A DNA stretch of 64,000 nucleotides from Bacteroides sp. (GCA_023665805.1 JAMPDJ010000014.1:23713-87712); one strand, 5' to 3'; counted from the first letter of the stretch, positions 8,755 through 21,566 are shown. The notes: generated by a model not told the origin, from the sequence alone. Numbers and translations are program-made.

Positions 8755-10152
8755 ATGTTGTTCAGCAAAGACACATACATACAACGACGCGACATTTTGC
8801 GCCAACGCATACAGTCGGGACTTATCGTCCTCATGGGTAACAACAATTCCCCTGCCAACTACCCTGCCAATGCCTACCGTTTCCGTCAAGACAGTTCATT
8901 CCTGTATTACTTCGGCCAGCATCGCGAGGGACTGGCTGGCGTAATAGATGCAGACGAGGGCAGAGAATGGCTCATAGGCGACGACATAGATCTGGAAGAC
9001 ATCGTGTGGTGCGGTAATGTTGACAGCGTGGCCGACATGGCTCGCCAATGCGGCGTACAGAACTCCGCCCCCATGGCCAAGTTGACCGAGCTGGTGCGGA
9101 ATGCCATGAAACAGGGACGCCGCGTGCATTTCCTGCCCCCATATCGCCACGATCTGATGATACAATTGATGGACCTGACAGGCATACATCCGTCACAGCA
9201 GCGCGCAAAGGCCAGCCTGGAGCTGATAATGGCGGTGATAGACCAAAGGGCCGTGAAGACCGAAGAGGAGATTGCAGAAATAGAACGCGCATGCGCCATA
9301 GGCCACGAAATGCATACCACTGCCATGCAGATGGCACATCCGGGTGTCACGGAACAGGAGATATGCGGCCGGATATCGGGCATAGCATCGGCACGCGGTT
9401 GCATGGTGTCCTTCGCTCCCATAGTCACCATGCATGGCGAGATAATGCACGGCTATCCCGCACCGGTGCCTTTGAAAGAGGGCAGGTTGCTATTGTGCGA
9501 CTGCGGCGCGGAGACCAACGAGAACTATTGTTCCGACCACACACGCACCACCCCCATAAGCGGACGCTTCACGCAACGCCAACACGAGATATACAGCATA
9601 GTGGAGGAATGCCATGACTATGCTCTCTCGGTGGCTGCTCCGGGCATCAAGTGGATGGACGTGCACATGAACGTGTGCAGGTTGATGGCCACACGGCTGA
9701 AAGAGCTGGGACTGATGAAAGGAGATGTGGACGAAGCCGTACGCCAGGGTGCGCATGCCATGTTCATGCCTCACGGTCTGGGCCACATGATGGGCATGGA
9801 CGTGCACGACATGGAGGGCCTGGGGCAGATATATGTCGGTTTCGACGACGAAGTGCGCCCAAATCTGGAACAGTTCGGCACCAACTGCCTGCGTTGTGGA
9901 CGCCGCTTGCAGGAAGGTTGGGTCATGACGGACGAACCCGGCATATACTTCATCCCCGCTCTCATAGACGAATGGCGAGGGAAAGGCTTGCACAAGGACT
10001 TCATCAACTATGACCTGCTGGAAACGTACAAGGACTTCGGTGGCATACGCATAGAGGACGACATCCTGATTACCGGCAAGGGGTGCCGTTTCCTGGGACA
10101 CGACCTCATACCTTACCATCTGGACGACGTGGAAGCATTCATAAACCAATAA
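8755..10152 (+). CDS. pepP: Xaa-Pro aminopeptidase (M24B, aminopeptidase P type)
   Basis: 465-residue cytosolic metallopeptidase that removes an N-terminal residue preceding proline. It has the N-terminal AMP_N domain (residues about 1-150, with NNNSPANYPANAYRFRQDSSF) and the C-terminal pita-bread fold. The five metal ligands are visible in order: Asp in LLCDCGAE, Asp in CSDHTRTT, His in HGLGHMMG, Glu in TDEPGIYF and Glu in RIEDDILITG. Length and architecture are normal for Bacteroidetes PepP. Its own promoter box lies about 40 bases upstream. Confidence 0.95.
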   Translation: MLFSKDTYIQRRDILRQRIQSGLIVLMGNNNSPANYPANAYRFRQDSSFLYYFGQHREGLAGVIDADEGREWLIGDDIDLEDIVWCGNVDSVADMARQCGVQNSAPMAKLTELVRNAMKQGRRVHFLPPYRHDLMIQLMDLTGIHPSQQRAKASLELIMAVIDQRAVKTEEEIAEIERACAIGHEMHTTAMQMAHPGVTEQEICGRISGIASARGCMVSFAPIVTMHGEIMHGYPAPVPLKEGRLLLCDCGAETNENYCSDHTRTTPISGRFTQRQHEIYSIVEECHDYALSVAAPGIKWMDVHMNVCRLMATRLKELGLMKGDVDEAVRQGAHAMFMPHGLGHMMGMDVHDMEGLGQIYVGFDDEVRPNLEQFGTNCLRCGRRLQEGWVMTDEPGIYFIPALIDEWRGKGLHKDFINYDLLETYKDFGGIRIEDDILITGKGCRFLGHDLIPYHLDDVEAFINQ

Positions 10153-10235
10153 GGAATCGCCACGTATCAGTCCCACACCGAGGCGCCACCGGCACAGGTA
10201 CAAGAATAACACTAATCATTAAATAATTCTATCCG

Positions 10236-11447
10236 ATGAACAAATTTATTTTGACGGCAGTGGCTGCCATCTGCGCCCTGCCCACATTGGCACAGGACAC
10301 CAAGAAGGAGGCTCCGGCAGACTCCCTTGTATTCACCACAGTAATCGAGGCACCTGTTACCAGTATCAAGAACCAGAACAACTCCGGCACATGCTGGAGC
10401 TACTCTGCGCTGGCTTTCCTCGAGAGCGAGGTACTCAAGAAGGATCCGTCCAAGAAAGACATCGACCTGTGCGAGTCTTTCCTCGTGAGCAAGACATACA
10501 CCGACCGTGCCGACCGCAACGTCCGCACTCATGGCGATGCCAGCTTCAGCCAGGGCGGTTCTTTCTATGACGCCATCTACTGCATGGAAAATTACGGTCT
10601 CATCCCCGAGGGCATCATGCCTTATCCAATCACTCCATACGGTGACTCCCTGTTCAACTTCACCAACTTCTTCCCTCCCATGTCAGCTTACATCAAGGCC
10701 ATTGCCACCAGCGATGCCCGTAAAATCAACCCCATCTGGAAGAAGGACGTGCAGGGAATGCTCGACAACTACTTCGGTGCATGCCCCGAGGAATTCGAGT
10801 ACAAGGGCAAGAAGTACACTCCGCAGAGCTTCGTGAAGGACTACCTGAAGCTGGACCCCAACGACTATGTGTCTCTTACCAGCTATACCCACCATCCTTT
10901 CTACGGCTCTTTCATCCTTGAGATTCAGGACAACTGGCGCTGGGCTTCCAGCTACAATCTCCCCTTGGACGAATTCATGCGCGTAATGGAGGAGAGCGTA
11001 AAGAACGGTTGGACCTTTGCATGGGGTGCCGATGTAAGCGAGGACGGTTTCAGCCGCCGTACCGGCAAGAACAGGTGCGTGGCCACCGTACCCGACGTCA
11101 AAGCCACATCAGGCGTGGGCAGCGACCAAAGCCGTTGGACAGGTGAAAAGGCCGGTGTCAAGATTACTCAGGCCGATGCTGCAGGAGAGAAGACCATTAC
11201 CCAGGAGATGCGCCAGGAGGGTTATGACAACTGGACCACTACGGACGACCACGGCATGCAAATCTACGGTATCGCCAAGGACCAGCATGGCAAGGAGTAC
11301 TTCATGATGAAGAATTCATGGGGCGAGCACGGTCCTTACAAGGGCTTCTGGTACGTAAGCAAGCCTTACGTGGCCTACAAGACCATGAACATAGTCATAA
11401 ACAAGAATGCCATTCCCAAGGACATCCGCAAGAAGTTGGGCATCTAA
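10236..11447 (+). CDS. secreted C1-family aminopeptidase (bleomycin hydrolase/PepC-like)
   Basis: 403-residue papain-superfamily peptidase with a Sec signal peptide (MNKFILTAVAAICALPTLAQ, cleavage after residue 20), so it acts in the periplasm or outside, unlike classical cytosolic PepC. The catalytic Cys53 is in NNSGTCWSYSALAFLESE, the His in TTDDHGMQIYGIA and the Asn in MMKNSWGEHGPYKG. The deep insertion between Cys and His fits the C1B (bleomycin hydrolase) subgroup. No T9SS C-terminal sorting domain is seen. It stands between pepP and recJ. Confidence 0.9.
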   Translation: MNKFILTAVAAICALPTLAQDTKKEAPADSLVFTTVIEAPVTSIKNQNNSGTCWSYSALAFLESEVLKKDPSKKDIDLCESFLVSKTYTDRADRNVRTHGDASFSQGGSFYDAIYCMENYGLIPEGIMPYPITPYGDSLFNFTNFFPPMSAYIKAIATSDARKINPIWKKDVQGMLDNYFGACPEEFEYKGKKYTPQSFVKDYLKLDPNDYVSLTSYTHHPFYGSFILEIQDNWRWASSYNLPLDEFMRVMEESVKNGWTFAWGADVSEDGFSRRTGKNRCVATVPDVKATSGVGSDQSRWTGEKAGVKITQADAAGEKTITQEMRQEGYDNWTTTDDHGMQIYGIAKDQHGKEYFMMKNSWGEHGPYKGFWYVSKPYVAYKTMNIVINKNAIPKDIRKKLGI

Positions 11448-11465
11448 TACAAAGCTGACTGCGCT

Positions 11466-13190
11466 ATGAATTACATTTGGCACTACAAGGAGCCAGAGCG
11501 TGACAGTCAGGAAAAAGCTATTTCACTTGCCAAGGAGTTGGGTATCAACCCGACCCTTGGCAAACTTCTACTTGACAGGGGCATCGGCACGGCTGCGGAA
11601 GCACGCAAGTTCTTCAAGCCGCAACTGACAAACCTGCCGGATCCATTCCTGTTCCGGGACATGGCGGTGGCCGTAAAGCGGCTGAACGACGCCTTGGGAC
11701 GCAAGGAACGGATATTGGTGTACGGAGACTATGACGTGGACGGGGTAACTGCCGTGGCACTGGTGTACAAGTTCCTCAAACAGTACTACTCCAACATAGA
11801 ATACTATATTCCGGACCGCTACGAGGAAGGCTATGGTGTATCCCGTCAAGGCATAGACCATGCAGAAGAGACCGGGGTTAAGCTCATCATTGTCCTGGAC
11901 TGCGGCATCAAGGCCGTAGAAGAGATACAGTATGCCAAGAGCAAGGGAATCGACTTTATAATCTGCGACCATCACGTACCGGACGAAGTACTGCCTCCCG
12001 CGGTGGCAATACTGAACGCCAAACGGACGGATGACACATATCCCTATGGGGACTTGTCGGGATGCGGAGTGGGATTCAAACTGATACAGGCCTTTGCCAA
12101 AAACAATGGCATACCTTTCTCGGAACTCGTCCCGTTGCTGGATCTGTGTGCCGTGAGCATAGCCTCGGACATAGTACCCATAATGGGAGAAAACAGGATA
12201 TTGGCCTACCATGGATTGAAACAGCTGAACTACAACCCCAGCGTGGGCATGAGGGCCATCATAGACATATGCGGCCTAACGGGCAAGGAGATAACCATCT
12301 CGGATGTCATCTACAAGATAGGGCCGCGACTGAACGCCTCGGGCAGAATAGACAATGGACGCGAGTCCGTGGAGCTGCTTGTCAGCACAGACTCGGAGGT
12401 TGCCATGCATAAGGCCGCACAGATAAATCACTACAACGAACAGCGCAAGGATCTGGACAAGGCCATGACGGAACAGGCCAACCAAATAGTGGCTTCGCTC
12501 GTGCACCACTCCGATCACAAGGCCATTGTCATCTATAACGAGGGATGGCACAAGGGGGTCATAGGCATAGTGGCATCGCGCCTGACGGAAATATACTTCC
12601 GGCCCGCCGTGGTACTTACGCGCGATGGCGGCGTGGCCACAGGATCGGCCCGCTCCACAGGAGGATTTGACATATACAAGGCCATAGAAAGTTGCCGAGA
12701 CATCCTGGAGAACTTCGGAGGACACACTTACGCCTCCGGCCTGACGCTGAAGGCGGAGAACGTACCAGAATTCAAAAGAAGATTTGAGGAATATGTGGAC
12801 AGTCACATCCTGCCGGAGCAGACGGATGCCATACTGGAGATAGACGACATGCTGGACTTCCAGGACATCAACAAGCAGTTCTTCTACGACCTAAAACGCT
12901 TCCAGCCATTCGGACCCGAAAATCCCAAACCACGCTTCTGCACACGCAACGTCTACGACTACGGTACCAGCAAGGTGGTTGGACGCAACCAGGAACATAT
13001 CAAGCTGGAATTGGTCGACAACCGAAGCGACAACATCATGAACGGCATAGCCTTCGGACAAAGTTCCCAGGCCAGATACATCAAGACGAAACGTTCCTTC
13101 AACATAGTCTACACCATAGAAGAGAATACGCACAAACGTGGCGAAATACAGTTGCAGATAGAAGACATAGAGCCTTCGGAACTTGACTAA
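11466..13190 (+). CDS. recJ: single-stranded-DNA-specific exonuclease RecJ
   Basis: 574-residue DHH-family 5'-3' exonuclease for recombination and mismatch repair. Motifs seen are VYGDYDVDGVTAVAL near residue 83, LDCGIK, and CDHHVPDE (motif III), followed by the DHHA1 domain with NEGWHKGVIGIVASRL and GGHTYASGLTL. Length is normal. It starts 18 bases after the aminopeptidase stop, and recQ follows closely, so repair genes are grouped here. Confidence 0.96.
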   Translation: MNYIWHYKEPERDSQEKAISLAKELGINPTLGKLLLDRGIGTAAEARKFFKPQLTNLPDPFLFRDMAVAVKRLNDALGRKERILVYGDYDVDGVTAVALVYKFLKQYYSNIEYYIPDRYEEGYGVSRQGIDHAEETGVKLIIVLDCGIKAVEEIQYAKSKGIDFIICDHHVPDEVLPPAVAILNAKRTDDTYPYGDLSGCGVGFKLIQAFAKNNGIPFSELVPLLDLCAVSIASDIVPIMGENRILAYHGLKQLNYNPSVGMRAIIDICGLTGKEITISDVIYKIGPRLNASGRIDNGRESVELLVSTDSEVAMHKAAQINHYNEQRKDLDKAMTEQANQIVASLVHHSDHKAIVIYNEGWHKGVIGIVASRLTEIYFRPAVVLTRDGGVATGSARSTGGFDIYKAIESCRDILENFGGHTYASGLTLKAENVPEFKRRFEEYVDSHILPEQTDAILEIDDMLDFQDINKQFFYDLKRFQPFGPENPKPRFCTRNVYDYGTSKVVGRNQEHIKLELVDNRSDNIMNGIAFGQSSQARYIKTKRSFNIVYTIEENTHKRGEIQLQIEDIEPSELD

Positions 13191-13245
13191 CGCACAAGGT
13201 GCCATCATCCACGGCGGAGGATGGCCCGTACCTACGACAAAAAGC

Positions 13246-15198
13246 ATGTGTGACACTTCATCCTATACAGACAGCCCTTCTGCCCCTGACTGGGCAGAGG
13301 GGCTGTTGCGTAAGTACTGGGGACATGAAAGGTTCAGGGGCATACAGCGCGACATCATAGACAGCATCTTTGCAGGCAAGGACACACTTGGCCTCATGCC
13401 CACAGGTGGAGGCAAAAGCATCGCATTCCAAGTTCCGGCCCTGGCCATGCAGGGAACATGCATAGTCGTGACACCGCTGATAGCACTGATGAAAGACCAG
13501 GTTGCCCACTTGCGCGACCTGGGCATCAAGGCCACGGCTATATATTCCGGGATGAAACGGGACAGCATAATGGCGGCCATGGACAACTGTATCCTTGGTG
13601 ACTACAAGTTCCTGTATCTGTCGCCCGAACGGCTGGAATCGGAATTGTTTCTGACCAAACTCAGACACATGAACGTCTCGTTCATCTGCGTGGACGAAGC
13701 ACACTGCATCTCGCAGTGGGGATATGATTTCCGCCCCAGCTACCTTGCATTGGCAAACCTGCGTAAGGAGTTGCCGGAAAAGCCTGTACTGGCACTCACG
13801 GCCACAGCCACACCGGAGGTGGTGGACGACATACAAGACAGACTGGCATTTGCCAGGAAGAATGTCTTCCGCATGAGTTTTGCACGGCCAAACCTATACT
13901 ACGGCCTGCACCACACCATCACCGACATTATCGGCTTGGAGGATGTACTGACAAAATACCCGGGGGCGGCCATAGTATACACCAGCCGGCGGCAAAAGGC
14001 CGAAGACATGGCACAGATGCTGGCGGAAAAAGGTTATCCGGCAACATTCTACCATGCCGGACTGCCCAACCTGGAGAAAGACCTCAGGCAACGTGACTGG
14101 CAGCAGAACCGCACACGCATCATGGTGGCGACCAGTGCCTTTGGCATGGGTGTGGACAAACCGGACGTGCGTCTGGTAGTACACATTGACCCGCCGGAAT
14201 CTCTTGAACAATACTACCAAGAGGCAGGAAGAGCAGGAAGAGACGGTCAGGAAGCACACGCCATACTATTCTGCAAAGGAAAGGAGACGAAGCTGCTTCA
14301 ACAACGCCTTCAACGCGCCTTTCCTCCAAAGGAGAAGATACAGGAACTGTACGACCACATCTGCTACTTCCTGCAAATAGCAGAGGGCGAGGGAGCAAAC
14401 CGCACACGCGAGTTCCGCGTGCACGAATTCTGTATCAACTTCCACCACAGTTTCAGCGAAGTGCATCCAATACTCTCCTTACTGGAGATGTCCGGCTATC
14501 TGCATTTCACCGACGAGGAGGATACCACGTCGCGACTCCACATCATAGCCACACGCTCCCAACTATACACCGCCGTGCACGGCAATACTGAAGAACTTTT
14601 CAACTACCTCCTGCGCCGTTACACAGGTATATTCCAGGAATTTGTATACATCAGCGAAGACGACATATCCATCGCCACCGGCATACCAGTAAGGGACATC
14701 TACGACAAGTTGATTGCCCTAAGCCAATTGCATATCATCCGCTACATCCCTCGCAAGCGCATACCATTCCTCACCTTGACGCGTCCACGCATAGAAGGCA
14801 AGGACATAGTCATCCCGCATCACGTCTACGAGAAACGCCTGGAACGTTATAAGGCTCGCATCGAGAGCGTAATAAACTACATCAACGACCACGACCATTG
14901 CCGAACAGCACTCCTTCTCTCCTACTTTGGCGAAAAGTATCCCGGACATTGCGACAACTGTGACAATTGCCACAAGCTCAACCCTCCTACCCTTCCGGAA
15001 GACATCTACGACCGCATTTACTCCGACCTCCGCTCACAACTGTCCTCAGGTCCTAAATTCGGTTACGAACTGAACCTGGCTCAATATGCCACAGAAGCCG
15101 TGGAGCATGTCATACGCATCATGACCGAAGATGACGAACTACTACAGGACGGACTGAGGCTGAAGTTAAACCCCAATCGGTCATTGGATTTGGGATAA
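13246..15198 (+). CDS. recQ: ATP-dependent DNA helicase RecQ
   Basis: 650-residue superfamily 2 helicase. Walker A is MPTGGGKS, Walker B VDEAHCISQWGYDFRPSY, motif VI QEAGRAGRDG, and the RecQ zinc-binding Cys cluster is CDNCDNC, followed by the winged-helix (RQC) region. No separate HRDC domain is evident. The ATG at 13246 is preferred; an earlier in-frame TTG at 13183 overlaps the recJ stop and adds only unlikely residues. Oddity: the last codons (N-P-N-R-S-L-D-L-G) and the stop are written by the left end of a degenerate MITE-like element (15171 onward), so the native C-terminus has probably been replaced by a short read-through tail. Confidence 0.94.
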   Translation: MCDTSSYTDSPSAPDWAEGLLRKYWGHERFRGIQRDIIDSIFAGKDTLGLMPTGGGKSIAFQVPALAMQGTCIVVTPLIALMKDQVAHLRDLGIKATAIYSGMKRDSIMAAMDNCILGDYKFLYLSPERLESELFLTKLRHMNVSFICVDEAHCISQWGYDFRPSYLALANLRKELPEKPVLALTATATPEVVDDIQDRLAFARKNVFRMSFARPNLYYGLHHTITDIIGLEDVLTKYPGAAIVYTSRRQKAEDMAQMLAEKGYPATFYHAGLPNLEKDLRQRDWQQNRTRIMVATSAFGMGVDKPDVRLVVHIDPPESLEQYYQEAGRAGRDGQEAHAILFCKGKETKLLQQRLQRAFPPKEKIQELYDHICYFLQIAEGEGANRTREFRVHEFCINFHHSFSEVHPILSLLEMSGYLHFTDEEDTTSRLHIIATRSQLYTAVHGNTEELFNYLLRRYTGIFQEFVYISEDDISIATGIPVRDIYDKLIALSQLHIIRYIPRKRIPFLTLTRPRIEGKDIVIPHHVYEKRLERYKARIESVINYINDHDHCRTALLLSYFGEKYPGHCDNCDNCHKLNPPTLPEDIYDRIYSDLRSQLSSGPKFGYELNLAQYATEAVEHVIRIMTEDDELLQDGLRLKLNPNRSLDLG

Positions 15199-15459
15199 AA
15201 GTTCCGGCAATTGCAATTCACAATTGCATCTTCGGTCGGTTGTTTTCTGGTCGCCCGGACATGCCAAGACACGGAGGCAAAAGGCCATGCCAGCGGCGAT
15301 GCGATTTCTTCCCTGTGTTGTCAATGCCTCGAGAATAGTATTGACGCAACCTCGACAATACTATTGTCAAGCCACAGACAATAGTATTGTCGGAACGGAC
15401 ATTCACAATGGAATTATCTGATGATTTGTACAGATTGACGCCATAATGACAGATTTGGG
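15171..15459. mobile_element. degenerate MITE-like element, 289 bp, overlapping the 3' end of recQ
   Basis: The left end CCCCAATCGGTCATTGGA (15171-15188) and right end CATAATGACAGATTTGGG (15442-15459) are diverged versions of the 18-bp inverted repeats of the three intact 195-bp elements in this window. The five flanking bases are TTAAA and ATAAA, a 4/5 match. The interior is unlike the intact copies and contains one of the 23-bp-period palindrome arrays. The left end supplies the last recQ codons. Confidence 0.65.
15331..15391. repeat. palindrome array, 3 units, 23-bp period
   Basis: Units of a 15-bp palindrome at 15331, 15354 and 15377 (GAGAATAGTATTGAC, GACAATACTATTGTC, GACAATAGTATTGTC), separated by 8-base spacers GCAACCTC and AAGCCACA. 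A half unit ending TGTTGTC at 15322 keeps the same phase. It belongs to the same family as the arrays at 34.7, 52.0 and 63.9 kb. Confidence 0.85.
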
Positions 15460-15569
15460 ATAAATCCTATGCCACACGTAAACGGAAACTCTAATAACCA
15501 TTTGAGACTAATAGACTGCACAGTCTTCGCTTGCACAGGATGATGGCATAGATACAATTCAAAATAAGG

Positions 15570-15597
15570 AGGTGGCGAGCCTTGCGACCCGCCACCT
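15570..15597 (-). terminator. hairpin terminator after mutB
   Basis: On the minus strand AGGTGGCG and CGCCACCT form an 8-bp stem around a 12-base loop, followed by CCTTATTTTG. It lies about 73 bases beyond the mutB stop and would end the mutA-mutB transcript. Confidence 0.7.
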
Positions 15598-15670
15598 TGA
15601 TATAAATTATTTCGCTAAAAAGGGTATACCGTCCCCGACATATTATGTGCACAGGGACACCCTGCGTGCC

Positions 15671-17842
<2,172 letters not shown>

Positions 17843-17846
17843 AAGA

Positions 17847-19706
17847 TTAGATACCAAGTTTAGCGTTATACTCCTTGAGAGTCTTCAATTGGTCTACACG
17901 TACGTGGATGAAGTTCTCTATGCCTGCCTTCTGCAAGTCCTCGGTGCATGCTGGAGCACCTGCCACCACGAACATCGCACGGTCATTCAGATACTGGAAT
18001 GCAGGTATTGCATACTCGGCATACTCGTCATCGCTGGAACAGATTACCACAATGTCGGCTGCTGCCGCCAACGCGGCATCCACGCCCTCTTCCACGGTCT
18101 TGAAACCGAGATTGTCCACTACCTTGTAACCTGCAGCGGCCAAGAAGTTACAGGAGAACTGTGCACGAGCCTGACGCATAGCCAGGTTGCCGATTGTGAG
18201 CATGAATGCCACAGGCACCTTTGACGCCTTTTCCGTAGTAAGACGCAGAGTCTCGAAATCACTGGCAAGACGGCTGCTTTGGATAGCCTCTATGACAGGC
18301 TTCTCGCCACAACCGCATGTACCCTTGCAGCAGCAAGCCACAGGCTCCTTGCCCTCGCTCTTCTCCGTGAAGTTGGGGAACTGGTTGGTACCCAAAAGGA
18401 ATTCCTTACGCTTGCCTGCATCGGCATGCCGCTTGGCATTTGTCTCGTTGATTACGCTCTGTACTGCACCTGTCTTCACGGCAGCCAGGAAACCACCCTG
18501 TTCCTCAACGGAAAGGAAGAGTTTCCATGCCTGTTCGCTCAAGGATTTGGTCAGTTGCTCTATGAAGTAAGAACCACCGGCAACATCCACCATACGGTCG
18601 AAATGGCACTCGTCTTTCAACAAAAGTTGCTGATTGCGTGCTATACGTTCGGCAAAGTCTGTCGGGGTCTCGTACGGGGCATCAAAAGGAACCACCACCA
18701 TACTCTCCACACCTCCCAACGCGGCACTCATGGCCTCGGTCTGGGAACGCAACATGTTCACGTAGCTGTCGAACACGGTCTGATTGTAAGTAGTGGTATA
18801 TGCGCATACATGCATCTTGGCAGACTCACGGCACTCAGTATACTGGCCTACGATGTGCGCCCACAACATACGTGCAGCGCGCAACTTGGCTATTTCCATG
18901 AAATAAACGCCATTGATGCCCAAATTGAACTTGATGTTCTGTGCTGCCAGCTCTGCGGACACGCCAGCCTCTGTCAGTTGGGACATATACTCGTTACCCC
19001 AAGCCAAGGCATAACCCAAGTCCTGATAGCTGTAAGCACCGGCATCCGTCAACTTGTAAGCGTTTACTGCCACAGCCCGGAACAACGGGAAGTCCGCCAA
19101 AGTCTCCACCAAGGTCTTTGCCACGGGAATCATCTTCTCCGTGTCCTTGCCTTTCATCAGCATCTTTTCCAGAGGGTCAAAACTGATACTGCCCTCCAGA
19201 CGTGCTTTGTCATAGCCTTTGGCTTCGAAATAGGCCACGAGAATCTGGGCCAGTTCCACACTATGACGCTGGCAAGTGCGGAAGTTCAGTTCCACACAGT
19301 CTGCCAGGATGCCGTCAAGCAGGGTCTCGACATACTCCCGGCCAACCTTATCACCGGGAATCGTGAATCCCAAAGCGTCCACGCCACGGTTCAAGATATC
19401 CAAGGCCTTGGCATTGGCTTCTTTGGCACTATCGCCGCACTTGATATCCTGACGCACATGCCAAGAGTTGTCTGACGCTTTGTTTCCACGGACATACGGA
19501 TACTCGCCGGGGAGGGCGTTCACCGTTGCCAGACCGTCCACATCTTCCTTACGGTAGAATGGTTCCATGGAGAAACCCTCGTTGGTTCTCCATACCATCT
19601 TCTTCTGATAGTCCGCGCCCTTGAGGTCTACCTCAATCTTCTCGCGCCACTGCTGGGCCGAGGGGGCGGTAAAGTCTGAGAAAAGTCTTGCTTTACTATC
19701 TGCCAT
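17847..19706 (-). CDS. mutA: methylmalonyl-CoA mutase small subunit
   Basis: 619-residue non-catalytic partner of MutB. It shows the mutase barrel and a degenerate B12-type C-terminal domain lacking the D-x-H-x2-G ligand motif, as expected for small subunits. A Cys-rich insertion ([10 protein letters not shown], near residue 475) sits between the barrel and the C-terminal domain. It is first in the operon, 4 bases ahead of mutB, and is preceded by a well-formed promoter. Length is normal for Bacteroidetes MutA. Confidence 0.94.
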   Translation of the reverse strand: MADSKARLFSDFTAPSAQQWREKIEVDLKGADYQKKMVWRTNEGFSMEPFYRKEDVDGLATVNALPGEYPYVRGNKASDNSWHVRQDIKCGDSAKEANAKALDILNRGVDALGFTIPGDKVGREYVETLLDGILADCVELNFRTCQRHSVELAQILVAYFEAKGYDKARLEGSISFDPLEKMLMKGKDTEKMIPVAKTLVETLADFPLFRAVAVNAYKLTDAGAYSYQDLGYALAWGNEYMSQLTEAGVSAELAAQNIKFNLGINGVYFMEIAKLRAARMLWAHIVGQYTECRESAKMHVCAYTTTYNQTVFDSYVNMLRSQTEAMSAALGGVESMVVVPFDAPYETPTDFAERIARNQQLLLKDECHFDRMVDVAGGSYFIEQLTKSLSEQAWKLFLSVEEQGGFLAAVKTGAVQSVINETNAKRHADAGKRKEFLLGTNQFPNFTEKSEGKEPVACCCKGTCGCGEKPVIEAIQSSRLASDFETLRLTTEKASKVPVAFMLTIGNLAMRQARAQFSCNFLAAAGYKVVDNLGFKTVEEGVDAALAAAADIVVICSSDDEYAEYAIPAFQYLNDRAMFVVAGAPACTEDLQKAGIENFIHVRVDQLKTLKEYNAKLGI

Positions 19707-19745
19707 TTTTGTGAATTATGTATGAGTTTGTCTGTTAATCTCCGG

Positions 19746-19776
19746 TAAAAGTACGCTTTTTTGGCCGGGTGACAAA
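19746..19776 (-). promoter_or_regulatory. promoter of mutA-mutB
   Basis: Minus strand TTTG (19773-19776), exactly 19 bases, then TACTTTTA (19746-19753), one base off TAnnTTTG. The spacing is the textbook Bacteroidetes value. It leaves a leader of about 35 bases. No B12-riboswitch-like structure fits in so short a leader. Confidence 0.75.
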
Positions 19777-19817
19777 ATTAAATCAATCAAAAGTAGCCAC
19801 GGTGTCGGGAAATTAAG

Positions 19818-19825
19818 TAATTTTG
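19818..19825 (+). promoter_or_regulatory. -7 box of the transporter-topB unit
   Basis: TAATTTTG matches TAnnTTTG and lies 37 bases before the transporter ATG. It is divergent from the mut promoter within a 156-base spacer. No clear -33 TTTG. Confidence 0.6.
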
Positions 19826-19862
19826 CAGAACTCATTATTCTTTAACACATGTAGATTCACCT

Positions 19863-21566
19863 ATGGAATGGTTAAACTCGCTATTCACAACACCTGACAG
19901 CATCGGACATATCGTCATGCTATATGCCGGTGTTATCAGTGTCGGCCTGGCTCTCGGACGCATCAAGTTTTTCGGTATTTCGCTGGGGGTTACGTTTGTC
20001 TTGTTTGCAGGAATCCTTGCCGGCCACTTCGGTCTGACAGGAACACCGTCTACCCTGACGTTCATGCAAGATTTCGGACTCATCCTTTTTGTTTATTGCA
20101 TCGGACTGCAGGTAGGTCCAGGCTTCTTTGAGAGTTTCAAAAAAGGCGGTGTCACCATGAACCTGCTGGCCATGGGCCTCATCCTTCTGAATGTTCTATG
20201 TTGCATCGGACTGTACTTCCTCGTATTCTACGATGGCGGCAGCATGTCGGGCAAGAACAGCATCGACCTTGCCATGATGGTTGGTGTCCTCTGCGGTGCC
20301 ATAACCAACACACCCGGCCTGGGTGCAGCCACAGAGGCATGCAACACCATTTTCGGTGCCAACGCTCCCGCCATAGCCAACGGATACGCCTGTGCCTATC
20401 CCTTGGGCGTAGTAGGCATCATAGGTGCTACCATATTCATACGCGTGCTCACACGCACCTCCCTGCAGAAGGAACAGGCACAGATTGAAAACGAGATTGC
20501 AGCCAATCCCCATGTCACCCCACACCGCATGACCCTGGAAGCCACCAATCCTGCTCTGGAGGGACGTACCATACTGCAAATAAGGGAATTCCTGGGACGC
20601 GACTTCGTCTGTACCCGAATCCTGCATGACAGCCATGTGAGCATGCCCAACCGCAACACGGTCATCCATATCGGCGACAAGATGTTCATCAACTGTCCTC
20701 AGGATGACCGTGAAGCCATAATAGCCTTCATAGGCCCCGAGACCATGGTGGAATGGGAAGAACAGGACGTGCCCATGGTGAGCAAGCATGTACTGGTGAC
20801 CCAGGAGAAGATGAACGGCAAAACCATGGCAGAACTGCATTTCTCCAGTGTCTACGGTGTGAATGTCACCCGTGTCCGCCGTGGCGACATGAACCTCTTT
20901 GCCGACAGCCATCTGCGACTGCAGGTGGGTGACCGCATAGTGGTGGTGGGTCCCGAGGATGCCGTCGACCGCGTGGCCAACAAGATGGGCAACTCGGTAA
21001 AGAAATTGGACCACCCCAATCTCACGGCCATCTTCATCGGCATCTTCGTAGGCATCATTTTCGGTTCTTTCCCTTTCGCTCTGCCCGGTATCCCCACACC
21101 CGTCAAGCTGGGTCTGGCCGGCGGCCCCTTGATTGTAGCCATACTTTTGGCACGTTTCGGATACAAGGCCAAGATTGTGGCCTACACCACCACCAGTGCC
21201 AACCTCATGCTGCGTGAGATAGGCCTGGCACTCTTCCTGGCCAGCGTAGGCATAAAGGCAGGAGCGAACTTCGTGGACACCGTAGTGGCCGGCGACGGTC
21301 TCACCTATGTATGGTGCGGTTTCCTCATAACAGTCATTCCCATCCTGATTATCGGTCTCATAGGCAAGTTGTATTGCAAGCTCAATTACTTCACCCTCAT
21401 GGGTCTTATTGCCGGTGCCAACACCGACCCGCCAGCACTTGCCTTTGCCAACCAGACTGCTGCCAACGATGCTCCCGCCGTAGGCTATAGCACGGTTTAT
21501 CCCTTGAGCATGTTCCTGCGTATACTCACCGCGCAGCTGATAATACTGCTACTCTGTATCGCATGA
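19863..21566 (+). CDS. AspT/YidE-family transporter with two RCK_C domains
   Basis: 567-residue inner-membrane protein of the aspartate:alanine exchanger-like superfamily. About five N-terminal TM segments come first ([20 protein letters not shown] onward), then a central cytosolic part with two TrkA-C/RCK_C-type domains at roughly 205-290 and 295-385 ([11 protein letters not shown]...; [16 protein letters not shown]...), then further TM segments with the duplicated motif seen as LGAATEACN and [14 protein letters not shown]. Length matches Bacteroidetes YidE-type proteins. The substrate is unknown; a dicarboxylate or amino acid is a guess from the family. Its stop overlaps the topB start by 4 bases. 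Confidence 0.88.
   Translation: MEWLNSLFTTPDSIGHIVMLYAGVISVGLALGRIKFFGISLGVTFVLFAGILAGHFGLTGTPSTLTFMQDFGLILFVYCIGLQVGPGFFESFKKGGVTMNLLAMGLILLNVLCCIGLYFLVFYDGGSMSGKNSIDLAMMVGVLCGAITNTPGLGAATEACNTIFGANAPAIANGYACAYPLGVVGIIGATIFIRVLTRTSLQKEQAQIENEIAANPHVTPHRMTLEATNPALEGRTILQIREFLGRDFVCTRILHDSHVSMPNRNTVIHIGDKMFINCPQDDREAIIAFIGPETMVEWEEQDVPMVSKHVLVTQEKMNGKTMAELHFSSVYGVNVTRVRRGDMNLFADSHLRLQVGDRIVVVGPEDAVDRVANKMGNSVKKLDHPNLTAIFIGIFVGIIFGSFPFALPGIPTPVKLGLAGGPLIVAILLARFGYKAKIVAYTTTSANLMLREIGLALFLASVGIKAGANFVDTVVAGDGLTYVWCGFLITVIPILIIGLIGKLYCKLNYFTLMGLIAGANTDPPALAFANQTAANDAPAVGYSTVYPLSMFLRILTAQLIILLLCIA

Noticed and set aside
13183..13245. TTG start for recQ
   Set aside because: Overlaps the recJ stop; the ATG at 13246 directly precedes the conserved region.
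15308..15391. CRISPR array
   Set aside because: The regular repeat-spacer look is superficial: units are only 15 bp, spacers 8 bases, arrays 3-4 units, and there is no cas gene or leader.
19707..19862. B12 riboswitch before mutA
   Set aside because: The leader after the well-placed promoter is only about 35 bases, far too short.
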